Below, in pieces: positions 51,701-63,230 of a stretch of 64,000 nucleotides of DNA (position 1 is its first letter; every line of letters starts with the position of its first letter). The translations under genes and the position numbers were made by a program. The notes under the pieces were generated by a model. The model searched no databases. It was not told the origin of the DNA and saw only the letters and a program-made list of their open reading frames with translations. The DNA comes from Caecitellus pseudoparvulus (taxonomy: Eukaryota; Bigyra: Bicosoecida). The stretch lies in the NCBI GenBank assembly GCA_965644315.1, contig CBFFRQ010000029.1, forward strand, positions 62,001-126,000, written 5' to 3'.

Positions 51701-54014
51701 GTCGCTACCGCTTCTCCTGCATGCTGTGCGACAGCCGCCAGGATGTGTTCTTCCGACCTGGCAGGCAAAAGGGAGCACGCAGCCTGCCACTGCGTCGAAG
51801 CCTGGGCAAGGGCGGCGTGGCGGGCTAAAGCAGTGACTGCACCTGTGACAGCAGAGATGCTGCTTTTGGTCTTGATGAATGCCAACAGTGCTGGCCTAGA
51901 TCCCATATCGGCCTCGTCACCTGCCGCTGCAGCGCAGAGAACGCTTTGCATGAGCAGGGCGCATGTCAGCCCAGCACAAACACCCTCCTCGTCACCATGG
52001 CTAGCACCTGAAGCAATTGCTGAGACGAGTACAGCTGCTGCAGGGTGTGTCCAGAGTTGGTGAACACACCGAGCATCACCCTCCAGCCAGCTCAGAACTA
52101 AGCGAACAAGCGGGAGCGCGGCCGCAAGGATGCCAGGCGGACTGGAAGGCTTCTGCAAGGCCACAAGCACCTGGCACAGAACATCCACAATACAATGAAA
52201 CAGAGACACTCTGGCAGGGGGGGTGGACGCAGTCACAGCGGGGACAGAAATGGCGCTCGCAACCTCCCGGGCGGTAGCACTGTTCCCCAACACAGTGGCC
52301 AGCATGGCGCAGGTTGCGGCAAGGACCGCACCATCACCATGTTCAAATGCAGCTGGAGTCTCCTGTGAGCAATGTGAGCTCACGGAGCGAAGACTGGCAT
52401 GCATAACGTCGACCAGAAGGCGGCATGGGGGTACTATCGGTGCTGGAGCATCGTACGCGCTGGGATGGCAAGACGCTGGCAGAAAGCCCGGCGGTGGGAC
52501 CACAGGGGGAGGAGCGAGCACGTGCGACAAGCTCGACACGGCTGTAGTGTCCCCTGCCCCCCGCCCTGTGGCGGCAGCCGCTGAGGTCCAGCATCGCACG
52601 CAATGCCAGGCTGCGCGGCGAGGAGAGGGCAGCTGCACCTGGCCGCCGAGTCCCAAGCCCACAGTCGGCTCCTCGGCACCAAGCAATGCTGTGCGCATGA
52701 TGCTGGTCCAAAGAAGCACCAAAGCTACCGCGCTTTGTTTTCCAGCTTGAATGGCCGCGTGGGCGTCGGCAGTCAGCACTGCAGCGCCTGGCCGCCCGAA
52801 GGCAGGGTTCGTGACACCCTCACCCGCAGCAGCCACTGCTGACGCAGCAGGCATCAGCTGGAGAGCGGTTCTCCCTTGGTTGCCTTCGTGGCCATCCACA
52901 AGCCCTGCAAGGGCCAGCATGGCTTGAACATTGATGCTGGACGGGGCAGCGGGGTCCGTGGCAAGGCACGACACGCGCTCGAGCAAGCCTGCAGCTGCCC
53001 CCAAGGCTTCTTGCACGGCAGCGACGGTGCGCTGCCTGGCGCGGAACGCTGCAGCAAGTTCGTCCGCACCTGACTGGGAGCCTGACAGCACACCATGCTT
53101 CGCCAAGGAGCACTGCGTGCAGCGCTGGATGATACTCAGGCAGGACCCGAGTGCCGCCCGTGCCGGTTCAGACATTCCTCCGGCGCTGACGTCATCAGCT
53201 TGAGGTTGCAAGCAAGCAACCAAGCAGGGAAGAGCTGGGCTTTCGACGAAGAGCTTCTGGCTGGTATCGTTATTGAGAACAAGGTTCCCCAGCAGGAGCA
53301 AACAGTCGCCGACGACAATGCCACGGTACGCTTCGGCCTCCACTATGGAGGCCAGGGCACTGAAGGCGTCCTGGAAGGCAACAAACGTCTGCATCTCTGA
53401 GTTTCCCTCAGTTGTAGCCACAAGCAGCAGCAAGGCTTCGTTTCGCACTTCTTCCCGGGCGTCGCGCAGAGCCTCCAGCAGCTTCATCATGCCCGCGCCA
53501 CAGCTCAGCATGGCACCCACCGTGCCCTTCGCATCCACTGTGTGGAGGCTTTGAAGCACTTGAATGCTCAGCAAGCGCGTCCAGATGTCAGGAGAGGCTG
53601 TGGAGACAAGCAGGGAAGCCACCCACGCGCTATTGCTCACAAAGCCTGCGGCAGCTCGCCGGGCAGCAGCGGCATGGTCTCCTGCCTGAAACACCACCAG
53701 GAGGAGCTCCAGACACGCTTGCGCAAGGTCTGCACTGCAACCCTCCTCTCCCAGCGTGGGCATGAGAACAGAAGGTGCGAGCTGGCCCACCAAGCCTGGG
53801 TGGGCAGACGCGGCATCCTGTGAAGCGATGGAAAAGGCGGCGTGAGTGCGCGGAAATAGCTCCTCGCCCGTTGGCTTCAGCGACTCGCCATGAGTTCCCG
53901 GAGAATGTCTTGCTGATCCGCCGCGGAGGAGGCATGGTGGAACCTGTGGCACATCTGCTTCACTGAAGCTTCTGCATCCTCGCCCCCACCCTCTGCTGAC
54001 CATTGTCCCAACAT
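48772..54014 (-). CDS. USO1: Uso1/p115-type vesicle tethering factor with extended C-terminus
   Basis: Exon 1 is 54014-53889 and exon 2 is 53817-48772, giving 1,723 residues. The armadillo-like head shows Uso1/p115 features: VKQMCHRFHHASSAADQQDI at the N-terminus, WTRLLSIQVLQSL, and the conserved block with EVRNEALLLL, FQDAFSALASIV and GIVVGDCLLLLGNLVLNNDTSQ. A coiled coil runs from about residue 825 to 1090. Then comes EHEDLLVLLAEQDFEHAAFE (about 1124-1160), equivalent to the end of animal p115. A further 560 or so residues are disordered, rich in Ser, Pro, Ala and acidic residues, with FSFSWFGSQ near the end. Uso1/p115 tethers COPII and Golgi vesicles with Rab1 and golgins. The only intron would use a GC donor (GCGAGT) at 53888; no GT donor gives the right phase. 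Confidence 0.88.
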
Positions 54015-54494
54015 CCTGTCCTGCTGCCGCCGCCTGGCCTCGCACGTTGTGCCCCTCCAGCAAGGATACGGACCCAGCAATCACTGAATGCGAGAGGAGA
54101 CGAGAGTAGCTCCTGTCAAGGCGGGTGTGCTGGAAACTTTTGCACATTTTGCCCTCCGTGCAGCACTGACACCGCGCCAATCCGGACCTGCCCTGCCTCG
54201 CAAGCCACCAAGGAAGTCGACGTGCTGGGCTGTGTCGGGAAGTGCGGGCCTTACGCACCAGCCAGGCGTGTCGGGCACCCACAACAAATCAACCAGTGCA
54301 GACTCTTGTCGTCCATGCTTTCCATGGGCAAACGCGCAGTTCTGCTCCCCGACCCACCCCGGGCAGGATCATCATCCAGGATCCCAGGGTCTGGCGAAGT
54401 GCACTGCACCACGCCATTCCCGCGGCCGTCGGTTGTGGTCTCCAGGGCTCGCTCCCCACACGACCAGGTGCAGGTGTCCACCTTCTCTGTCATC
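54015..54494. promoter_or_regulatory. Divergent intergenic region, probable shared promoter
   Basis: This 480-base region lies between the start codons of the Uso1 gene and the PPC-repeat gene. A plus-strand frame is open through part of it (from 54003) but has no recognisable features before the signal-peptide Met at 54495. Promoter function is inferred from position. Confidence 0.3.
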
Positions 54495-57400
54495 ATGCGA
54501 CTGCTTTCGGCCTTACTGGCTCCGCTCGCTGCCGCCACCCTGTGCGCAGCGCAGGATCCACTGCCAGTCGTGAGCGTTGGCCATGGCACCCAGCTTTCTG
54601 GGAAAGGCCTGCAAGTGCTGACTTCCCCAGGCAAGCAGCCAGTCCTTCGCATTTACGTGCCAAAAGAGGACAAGGTGTCCCTGTGCTACAGCCCCGACCA
54701 CACTGAAGCGTGCGCGGTGATTCAGGACAGCGCGCCCATGGCGCTCTCTGCCACGGCTGTGGCGGCGGCATGCCTGTGAGTTGGCGAGCGCGTGTGGCCG
54801 TGGCCGCTCCCATGCCCTGCATGCGGTTCCCGTTTCTTGCGCAGAGAGGGTGCCACTGAATGCTCTGTACCAGTATTCTTCCACACGGCAGGAAAGGGCG
54901 TCCCTGAGCTCCGGGTTCGCTACGTCGGGCAGCAGGATTCCCCGGACCTGAGCTTGCCCGCTGTGTCCAAGACGCCCTCTGTCGTCCAAGCTGGCACAGA
55001 TTCATGCAATGCCCAGAACTCCCAAACCATCAAGGACGGCACCTTCATCCACGGCAGCGTGGACCAGCAGAAGTACGCGTGCTTCAAGATGTCCTTCATC
55101 CCGGCCACCTTCCCGAACTTTCGACTGGAGCTGATGCCCACCGGCGGGGATGCCGACCTCTATGTGAACATCGGTGGGGATGACTGGCCCACTGTCTTCG
55201 AATACGACTCAAAGGCTACCCAGTATGGTTATGACCAGCTGGACCTGAGCCAGGGCTCGCCAGCCATGAATGGCAAGTGCGGCGTGACCACCCAGCCTTG
55301 CATGGTGTACATCGCCATCACCGACGCAGACCTGCTCGCGCCAACGGTCAACTTCATTCTCTTTGGCTATGATGCTTCCGGGGGTGATGTCGTGGCCCTT
55401 GAGCTGGACACCCCAATCCTGGCATCTGTCATCGTCCCCGCCGGCCCAAGCCCGCCCAAAGTGTACAACTACTACAACTTGCTGAACATCCCTGCGGGCT
55501 CCTCCCTGAACATCATCTTGACGCAGCTGGTGGGTGATGCAGACTTTTACATAGGCTGGAACACGCTCAGCAGGCCTACATCCAGCAACAACAACGGGGC
55601 GGCCATCGGCCTGGGCGGCGAGGAGCTGGCTGTGAACTGCAACCCCGCCGGGGGCGCTGCTGCCTGCGACCTGCACATCGGCGTGCATGGCTTCGGCAAC
55701 AGCAATGCCACGTACACCTTGCGCGTGGAATCTGCCAACCAAATCATCAACCTCGTGAGCGGCGTCGCCCAAGCGGGGGAGCTGGCGAAGGGGGAGACGG
55801 CGCAGTACCAGTTCCTACTCCCCGAAGGGAACGTGCGGGGAGCCGACATCTGGGTGTACCCCACTGCTGGTGACCCTGATTTGTATGTGAACCTGGGCAA
55901 AGATGTGCCTTCCCCAGCGTCCCACCAGTTCGCGTCCTTCCACCTGAGTGGCATCGAGTTCGTCGGGCTCACGCCTGAAATCGTGTCCAGTAGCAAGGAC
56001 TGCCCAACAGGGCAAGACTGCTTTGCAACCATCGCAGTACGAGGCTTCTCTAACTGCTCCTACCTCATCACGGCGGCAGGAACGCACGGGTCGGACAACA
56101 TCACCCGCCTGAACGCTGGGGTGCCCGTCCCAGGCCACGTGGCACCGGACAACTTCGAGTACTACTCCTTCCAGCCCGCTGACTACTCCGTGCCTACGGT
56201 CATCTCCCTGACACCGCGCTCAGGTGACCCTGACATGTTCATCAAGGTGTCCTCTGCGGCACTGCCAGTGCACCCCACCCAGACCAATTACGACTGGCGG
56301 GTGAATGGCCTGGGCAACGAGACGCTCATCATTCCGCCGGGTGACCCCAAGCTGTGGGAGGGCAGCACCCTGTACATCGGTGTCACTGCCTTCCCCATGC
56401 CTGGAGCCACGTCGGCCTCATACTTCTTGGAGGCGGTGTCTGACACTCCCACCGCGGTCACCCCCCTCACGCCGGGCGTGCCTTTGCAGTCTGCGACAGA
56501 GCCTGGGACGTTCCTCAACTACCTCTTCACTGTCGAGGGTGACGAAGGCATTGACTCTTTGCAGTTTGAGCTGACGCCACTGACAGGGGCCACCCGCATG
56601 TACATCGCAGTGGCGCCAGGCGGGGCCCAGCTTCGCTTCCCCTCTGCCACATGCTCTGATGGCACACCGGGCAACTGCCGCCAATGGACTGTTGACCCTG
56701 CCTCCTATGACTACAGGGGTAACCAAATGGAAGATGGCAACTTCGTCCTCCGCCTCTCTGACCCCAACCTGTTCAACCACAAGACCCATTTCGTGGTTGG
56801 CGTGCTGGGCACTCGCCCCGGCACCGACCCCTCTCGCTTCGAGATCGAGGCCACCATCACGCAAGGTGGCTCCACTTCCACCTCCACGGACCCTGTTGCC
56901 CCCATCAATGAAGTGGAGTGGGGGCAGCGCTCGGACGGAGTGGTGTACAAGGGTAACGACAAGCAGCACGTGCACTACATCTTCTACTCTGTGCAAGTCA
57001 CCTCACCTTCTGACATTCGTGTCCTCAGCGAGGCTTCCATTGGCGGTGCGTACCTGTGGGGCTCGGCCACCACGCAGTACCCAAAGCTTGGGTCGGCCGA
57101 GTTCAGGGGCTCGCCCACCTTCTTGGGGGCAACAGTGGCCACGATGTTCATCCCCTTCTCTCGCCTGCCTCAAGACTGCCAAAACAGCGTCACCGGTGGG
57201 GATCCCTGCACAGTGTACTTCTCCGTCTCAGCAACGTCGTCTCAAATCAGCCCCAACACAACCTACTCGGTGGAGGCTCTCTCAACCGGGAAAGCTGCTG
57301 CAAACCCAGCTGAGCTGGGCATGGGCGACACAAGCTATGGCTACGTGGACAAGAGTGAGTTTTCCTACTTCCTCACAGACGTTGACGTTCCCCTGGGGGA

Positions 57401-60400
57401 CGCCCTGTACGTGTCCCTGGTGTCCCTGTCTGGTGATGCAGACCTGTACGTCAACATTGGTGGGGATGACGTGAGCTTTTACCCTGATGCTGACAAGAAC
57501 CCACCCATGTTCATGTCCCTTGGCATTGAAGGCGCAGACACCGTGGCCATTCACCGTGACAACGCACACTACTGCACCCGCTGCCACCTGTACATTTCCG
57601 TGCGTGGCTTCGACACTGAGGGCTCCCTATTCACGATCACAGCGAGCAGTGACGGCAGCTTGACGCCCCTACCCCCCAATGCGCCAGCTATCGCCGGTGG
57701 CGTGAGTGGTGGCAACTTCACCTACTACCGTGTGGACATGGGGCAGTTCGCTTACCGGTCTGTGTCCCTATCTGTGAACCTGCAAGTCATGGCGGGCTCT
57801 CCGTCTCTGGTTGCCATTGTGGAGGACGACAATGTCCCCCCAACCCTTCCCACCTCCACACACTACACTTGGGGCCTGCCCTACTACGCTGAGCACAAGA
57901 GCTTGGTGATCTCAGCCAATGATGACAACGCCTGCGGCGGTCGGCACTGCGCATACATCATTGGAGTCAAGGGCTCCGTGCGGGAAGACGCCAGCTTTGC
58001 CCTGACAGCGACCGTTGCGACAGATCCCCCCAGCGTCACCACGCTGATCAATGGGGAGTCCACACCGGGCCAGGTCCAGGCTGACCAGTGCGTGTACTAC
58101 CAGTTCGAGCCTGCGCCGCCGGGTGTGTCGCCTGACCCACCCATTTCCACTGACTTTTTGTGGCACGCCGACACTGGAGGAGCACTCAATGTCTACATCA
58201 CCAACGCGTACGTCGCTGGGGAGAGCGGCGCTGATGCGCTGCCCAACAAGTACTCGCATGACGTGTGCAAGCTGCCATTTGATGCGGGGCAGACTGAAGC
58301 CCGCATTTCTGAGTCCACGAAGCCCGCCTCGTGCTACAGCTCGGATGTCAACCAGACCTACACGCTGGGTGTGTGTGGCGTGTCATTCGGGCACGGTGGT
58401 ACCGTGGAGTTTACTATTTTGGCTGACGTGGACAGAGCCCCCGTGGCCCTTGCTCCAGGCCAAGAGTCCATCCCTGCCACTGTGGACCCGAAGTACATCC
58501 CCGACAAAAACTTTGAGTTCATCGTCACTGACCCGACGCGCACAATTGCAGTGACCGCTGACACCTTGCAAGGGGACGTCACAGTGTACATCACAGCACC
58601 CACCACCTCCGGCGGCGTAGCGCCCCCTGCTTCCAGCACGAACTTTCAGTGGACATTCACGACTGCAGGGCAGCCGGAGCATGTCGCAACCATGGAGATG
58701 CCGGCAAACCTCCCTTGCCGCAACGGCGGGGAGAACTGCCACTTGAACGCCCTCCTCGTGGGCACGTACAGTGTCAACGTCGTGCCGGCAGGCCAAACCA
58801 CCGCGAGGTTCAGCCTTGTGTACGAAATCGCAGGAAACCACGTTGAGCCAGTGCCTGGTGAGCCGACGACGGTGGAGCTGGCAATCGGTTCGTTGTGCCG
58901 CTCGCACAATGACGATGGCAGCTGCGCGAGCGGGGAGCTCAGCCAGGCATACCTTGCATGGCTGGCGTACACTGTGCCCATCTCTCAAGCTGTGGACCTG
59001 GCAGCGACAACCTCTGCGACCAGTGGGCAAGACCTCATTGCTGCGTCTTTCACTGTGGAAGTGACGTGTGGCTCCAGCGGCACCACCGAGTTCTGCGGCC
59101 AAGAGAACATGAACTACATGGCCACTGCCAGCGTGTGCACGACACAGAGCTGCTCAGGCGACGTGCAGTATCCCATGGGTACGGAGTACGGCGCCTCCCC
59201 TGACGTTGAAGTTACCACGGAGACCATGCAGCTGACGTTCGATGTCCCTGCCCACTTGTGCCAGGCTGGCAGCGATGGTGCCTCTGAGTGCACCATTTTC
59301 GTTGGGCTGTTCGCCTCCCCCACCAATGGGCAGCCCATCACAGATGTCCCCCCGCCGACCATGGTTATGACAGTGCTTGACCCTGCCACGCCCACTGAAA
59401 TCCCAGACGCATGCTTCGTCGCCAAGCAGACTTGCGTGCTGCCCGTTGCCACGCTGGAGCCCGGGTTCGAATATGTGCGCTTCTCAGGCCACGTGGAGCC
59501 AGGTGCCCCCGTGAACATTGCCCTCCGCGTCCAGGTATGCCGTGGCGAAGGCAGCGCGTACGTGTGCAATGACCCCGCAAGTGGACGCTGCGAGCCGTAC
59601 GAAGTCCCGAGCAAGTCGAACAACGACGCTGCATGGGCACTGGTGGACTCCAACCCCGGTGACGCTCCGGCGTGGTCCTCTCATTCCTTGGCCGCTCAAA
59701 CTGGAGACTTCTTCATCGCTGTGCAGCCGCGCCCGACAGCGGCTAGCCAAGACACACCTACCTTCCAGATGCTCGTCCAGGCTGGCAACGCAGGGTTGCT
59801 GTGGCTGCCCACCTCCGGGCAAGGCGAGAGCATGCCAGAGGCGACGTATGACGCAAGCGCTGGCACTGTCACGGTCACATGGGGCGATCTGTACGCGGTG
59901 TTCCCGGGCCAGCGTGCGCAAACTGTTTCAGGAGCCCGCTTCACTGTGTACCTCGCGCCGACGGCGTCTGTGTCTGCAGGGGCAGTCTTGGATACAGCCT
60001 GCGGTGTTAACCTGGAGTGGGCAGAGCACTTGCATGCGGTTGGCCTGTCTGCAACTGCCTCTGGCACCAACTCTGCAACTTTTGATGACGTCCCAACTGG
60101 CACGGACTACAAGGTCATGGTTGTGGCCTCCTGCACTGGTGGGCCGGCGGGGCAGGACCACTGCAGCGTTGACGGCGTGCAAGGGCAGCAAATCGCCTAC
60201 GAGGCCACCGTCGTCAGTGTTCCTGGCGGGGGCCACAACGGGAAGGGTGGCGGCGGCAAGAAGAAGCCTTCCAACGCTGGCGCTATTGCCGGTGGAGTCA
60301 TTGGAGGCCTTGTTGGCCTTGCAGCCCTCGTCGCACTGGGCATGTACCTGAACAAGCACCGAGACAGCATGCCTTGCTGCCGTGGCAGTGCGGGACAGTC

Positions 60401-60476
60401 AGGGTACGGCGGCTTGGACGACGGCCTGTACACGTCGTCTGACGTTGGCGCCAGCTCGGGCTACGACAGGTTGTGA
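54495..60476 (+). CDS. PPC-repeat type I membrane glycoprotein
   Basis: Exons 54495-54775 and 54845-60476 join in phase 2 and give 1,970 residues. Residues 1-20 are a signal peptide. The ectodomain consists of about ten beta-sandwich repeats resembling the bacterial pre-peptidase C-terminal (PPC) domain, recognised by the recurring GDADLYVNIGGD motif near 55150, 55530, 55870, 56220, 57430 and in weaker forms at 56590, 57800, 58180 and 58570. Cysteines are present in pairs within the repeats. From about 59400 the sequence diverges, followed by a Gly/Lys linker (GGGKKK), one hydrophobic membrane span (60272-60350, GAIAGGVIGGLVGLAALVAL) and a short Tyr- and Gly-rich tail. A cell-surface binding or structural role is inferred. 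No protease domain is present although PPC domains usually flank proteases. The stop is 59 bases from the convergent SNARE gene. Confidence 0.87.
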
Positions 60477-60535
60477 AATGCATTCACAGCAGCAACACGC
60501 AGAGCAGCCATGGCCACCGCGGGGGAGAGGGCAAG

Positions 60536-61497
60536 CTAGCCCTTCTTCACTTGCGTCAGCACGACGGGAATGACGATGGCAAGCAGGACAAGCACGACGA
60601 TGGCCAGAATGCAGCACCGCTTTCGGCGCTCAGCCGCTTGGAGGGTCGTGGCCTCCTCCAGGTACTCGTTGCCCTTCTGCACCTTCTGCACCGAAGTTGA
60701 CACATTGGCATCCACTTCTTGCAGCTGCTCGTGTTGTTCCTGCACCAGCACTGCCAAGTCTTGGAAGGTCTCCTTCAGCTGTGCGCTCTCCTCGGCGATG
60801 GCTTGGGCATCTCGATTGCGCTCCTCCAGAATGGCCATGTCAACCTCCCCGAAGCCCTTCATTTCAATGATTACATCGCCTTGCTTCGACTCTGAGGTGG
60901 CTTGTGCCTGCTGTGTGCCCCGGCGGGTGCCTGACTGGTCAAACGACGTGCCAAACGTGCTCATGCCTGCCGCAGTGCTGGCTGCGCCACTGCCACTCCC
61001 GTCATCCACAACTGCGTGCTGCCTCGCCTTTGTCTTGAAGGCCGAGCTGATCTTCCCAAGCTGTGACTGCACAGTCGCGTATGATCGCTCCAAGACTTTC
61101 AAATGCTTGGGATCTGGCAAGGCAGCAGGTTCGAGGAAGGAGTGCAGGGCGACTCAACTACGCTCTCCTGCGCCAGTGCCCCTGAACGCACCAGTGAGAG
61201 GCTGGGAACGCAATCCAGCCATGCCCGCTGATATTTGATCAAGCAGGCTCTGTGCCGCGCGCATTTCCTCCATCTGTAGCGTGGCCAGCGGTGCAAAGTG
61301 TGCAGGGCGCAGGTTGCCGCCTGAATCAATTTCCGCGGTGCACCCACCATCTTCTCCCGAAACGTGAGCGTGTCCTTCGGCGTTCCCAGGACCTTCACCC
61401 CTTTCCGAATGCGAGCCACAGCATTTGCGAGGTTCTTCAGCGCTGACGTGCAGTCATGTGTTGCTTGGATGCTGCTCGCGCGGCCCCGTGTGGCCAT
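60536..61497 (-). CDS. Qa-SNARE, syntaxin 7/12/Pep12 type
   Basis: Exons 61497-61348, 61273-61192 and 61113-60536 join in phase and give 269 residues. The N-terminus has the Habc-type helix ending VLGTPKDTLTFREKM, matching the LGTPKDT block of the syntaxin 7/Pep12 family. The middle exon restores a second helix and links to DPKHLKVLERSYATVQSQL. The SNARE motif (AILEERNRDAQAIAEESAQL, then FQDLAVLVQEQHEQLQEVDA) has Gln at the central layer and the heptads of a Qa-SNARE. A C-terminal membrane anchor (CCILAIVVLVLLAIVIPVVL) ends four residues before the stop. Such SNAREs act in fusion at endosomes or vacuoles. The 5' end faces the GAS41 gene. Introns are 74 and 78 bases long. Confidence 0.92.
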
Positions 61498-61876
61498 GGT
61501 GAAGGCCCGCACGAGCCACCCACGCACTGAAACACCCTAGAGCAGACCTCAATCGCCACACGGAAACTTCACAGGGTGCATCTCCTGGTGTCGTTCGGTT
61601 CCTTTGCCACGCGTCGGGTATTTTGCCAGTTTGTGCCTCGGTGCTCCGGCTGCCTCAACATCCTGCGCTGAGTGCAGACGGAGGCGATAAAGGTGACGAG
61701 ATACCACATCTATCGCGCACTTGGTCAGTGTGGGAAAATACCAAAGACCGTAGGTCCCTGCCTGCGCATGAGTGCTTGGCAGCTACCGACCTCAGCGCCC
61801 TCGGAAACACACTTCGTTGACTGCTGAGACTGCCAGAGAGGAGTTGTGTGTCTGGCACGGTGTCCAATTTCCGCTC
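61498..61876. promoter_or_regulatory. Divergent intergenic region, probable shared promoter
   Basis: This 379-base interval lies between the SNARE and GAS41 start codons. No coding region, RNA gene or recognisable promoter motif can be supported. A regulatory function is inferred from head-to-head orientation. Confidence 0.3.
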
Positions 61877-62917
61877 ATGTCGTCCGCCAGCTCTCAGACT
61901 CTGACCGCGGGGGAGGTGGACCCAAGCAGGCCGATCTTTGTGCCCATTGTCGTTGGTTCGATGGCTTTCCCGCTGAACAAAGAGGAGCGAGTGGACGACC
62001 ACCACACACACAGGTGGCGGGGTGCGTGGCTCGTGCTGGTGTCTGGCTGAGGTGCCTGTCACTTTCGCTGGGCCGCGTGGCATGCAGTGTACGTCCGGGG
62101 AGCTGACATGCGAGACCTTTCATATGTCATTCGATCAGTGACCTTCTCGTTGCACCCTTCTTTCGTGGACCCAGTCAGGGGTGAGCCCGGGCACTGCAGC
62201 AAGTCGCACTGTGCCCTCCTCAGTACCCGCATCCAACTTCCTCAGACATCACCTCCCCACCGTTTGAAATTGCGGAGTTCGGCTGGGGTGAATTTGAAGT
62301 TGGCGTCAAGCTGTTCTTCCATGACGACTCCATCAAACCCGTCTCGTTCAAGCACATGCTCAAACTTTACGCCCCTGCCGGCGTGGAGCTGCCGAAGGGC
62401 ACGGTGAGTGTGACCCAGCCCACCCTGCCATAGCGATGAGCAGTCCCTGCAAACCATGCACACACTCGCCCCCCCTCCCTGTCCAGCCTGTCGTCAGTGA
62501 AGTGTTCGATGAAGTGGTCTTCAATGTCCCGAGCGCCCTGTCTGAGGAGGCCCTGACTCGCCTGCTAGCTGGCCCGACCAAGATCCTGCCTCGAGAGGGT
62601 GATGATGCGTACTTTGCCGAACACAGCCCAGATGCTGACCTGGCCCAGCTGGCTGGAGCGCATGCATTTGTGCGCTCTGAAACAGAACGTGAGTTATGGC
62701 CAGGGCCGCTGCCTGCGCACGAGACCGTCATGGCTGTCCTCGCTCATACTTCGAAGGTCTCCGGGAGCGCCTGGCTCGGGCTGAGGCCGACTCTGCGCAG
62801 CTTGCCAAGGATGTGGTGGCACTGGGAGGGAACCCACTGGATGAAGCAAGACACCACGTGGATGCTGAGGCTGTGTCTGCGGCTGTGGCAGCAGCACATG
62901 CAGGTTTGGTGGGGTGA
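61877..62917 (+). CDS. YEATS4: GAS41/YEATS4/Yaf9-type YEATS-domain protein
   Basis: Five exons (61877-62021, 62088-62180, 62246-62403, 62487-62688, 62757-62917) join with matching phases and give 252 residues, near the family size. The YEATS domain is complete: PIVVGSMAFPL, HHTHRW, VYVRGADMRDLSYVI, FSLHPSF, PPFEIAEFGWGEFEVGVKLF and VSFKHMLKLY. His and Ser/Trp/Gly residues forming the acyl-lysine pocket in GAS41-like proteins are present in these blocks. The short C-terminal coiled coil (LRERLARAEADSAQLAKDVV) follows. GAS41 is a subunit of SWR1/SRCAP-type remodellers and the NuA4/TIP60 acetyltransferase, reads acetylated or crotonylated H3 and helps deposit H2A.Z. The last acceptor is AAG instead of CAG. 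The splice sites were fixed by phase and homology. Confidence 0.93.
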
Positions 62918-63230
62918 AGGAGCCAGTATCCAGCCGCTCGTCCGGCACTCAAGGGCACCTGGCTGAGGCCGTCACTTGGCCCTTCGTGCCAATTCATTTT
63001 CACTGCGTCTCCACTTCGTCGATCACATCCATTGAGGCTTCTCTAAGTTTGCTTTCCGACGCGCCGCTACCCCCCGGGGCCACGGCTTGCGTTTCACCGT
63101 CAGCAGCGAAAACGCCCCGGTGCCCTGCGCCACCCTCTGCCCCTTCCACAGCCACCGACAAGGTGCCATTTGGGCCCTTATTTTTCCGGCCCGAAACAAC
63201 GTTCCAGGCAGCCCACACTGCTAGCTTACA
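62918..63230. other. Intergenic region between GAS41 and XRN1
   Basis: These 313 bases should hold the GAS41 3' UTR and the XRN1 promoter and 5' UTR. No other coding sequence or structured RNA is supported. Confidence 0.3.

Noticed and set aside
53889-54282. Upstream extension of the Uso1 frame to 54282
   Set aside because: The extension has no similarity to Uso1, whereas the alternate frame from ATG 54014 carries the p115-like N-terminal helix.
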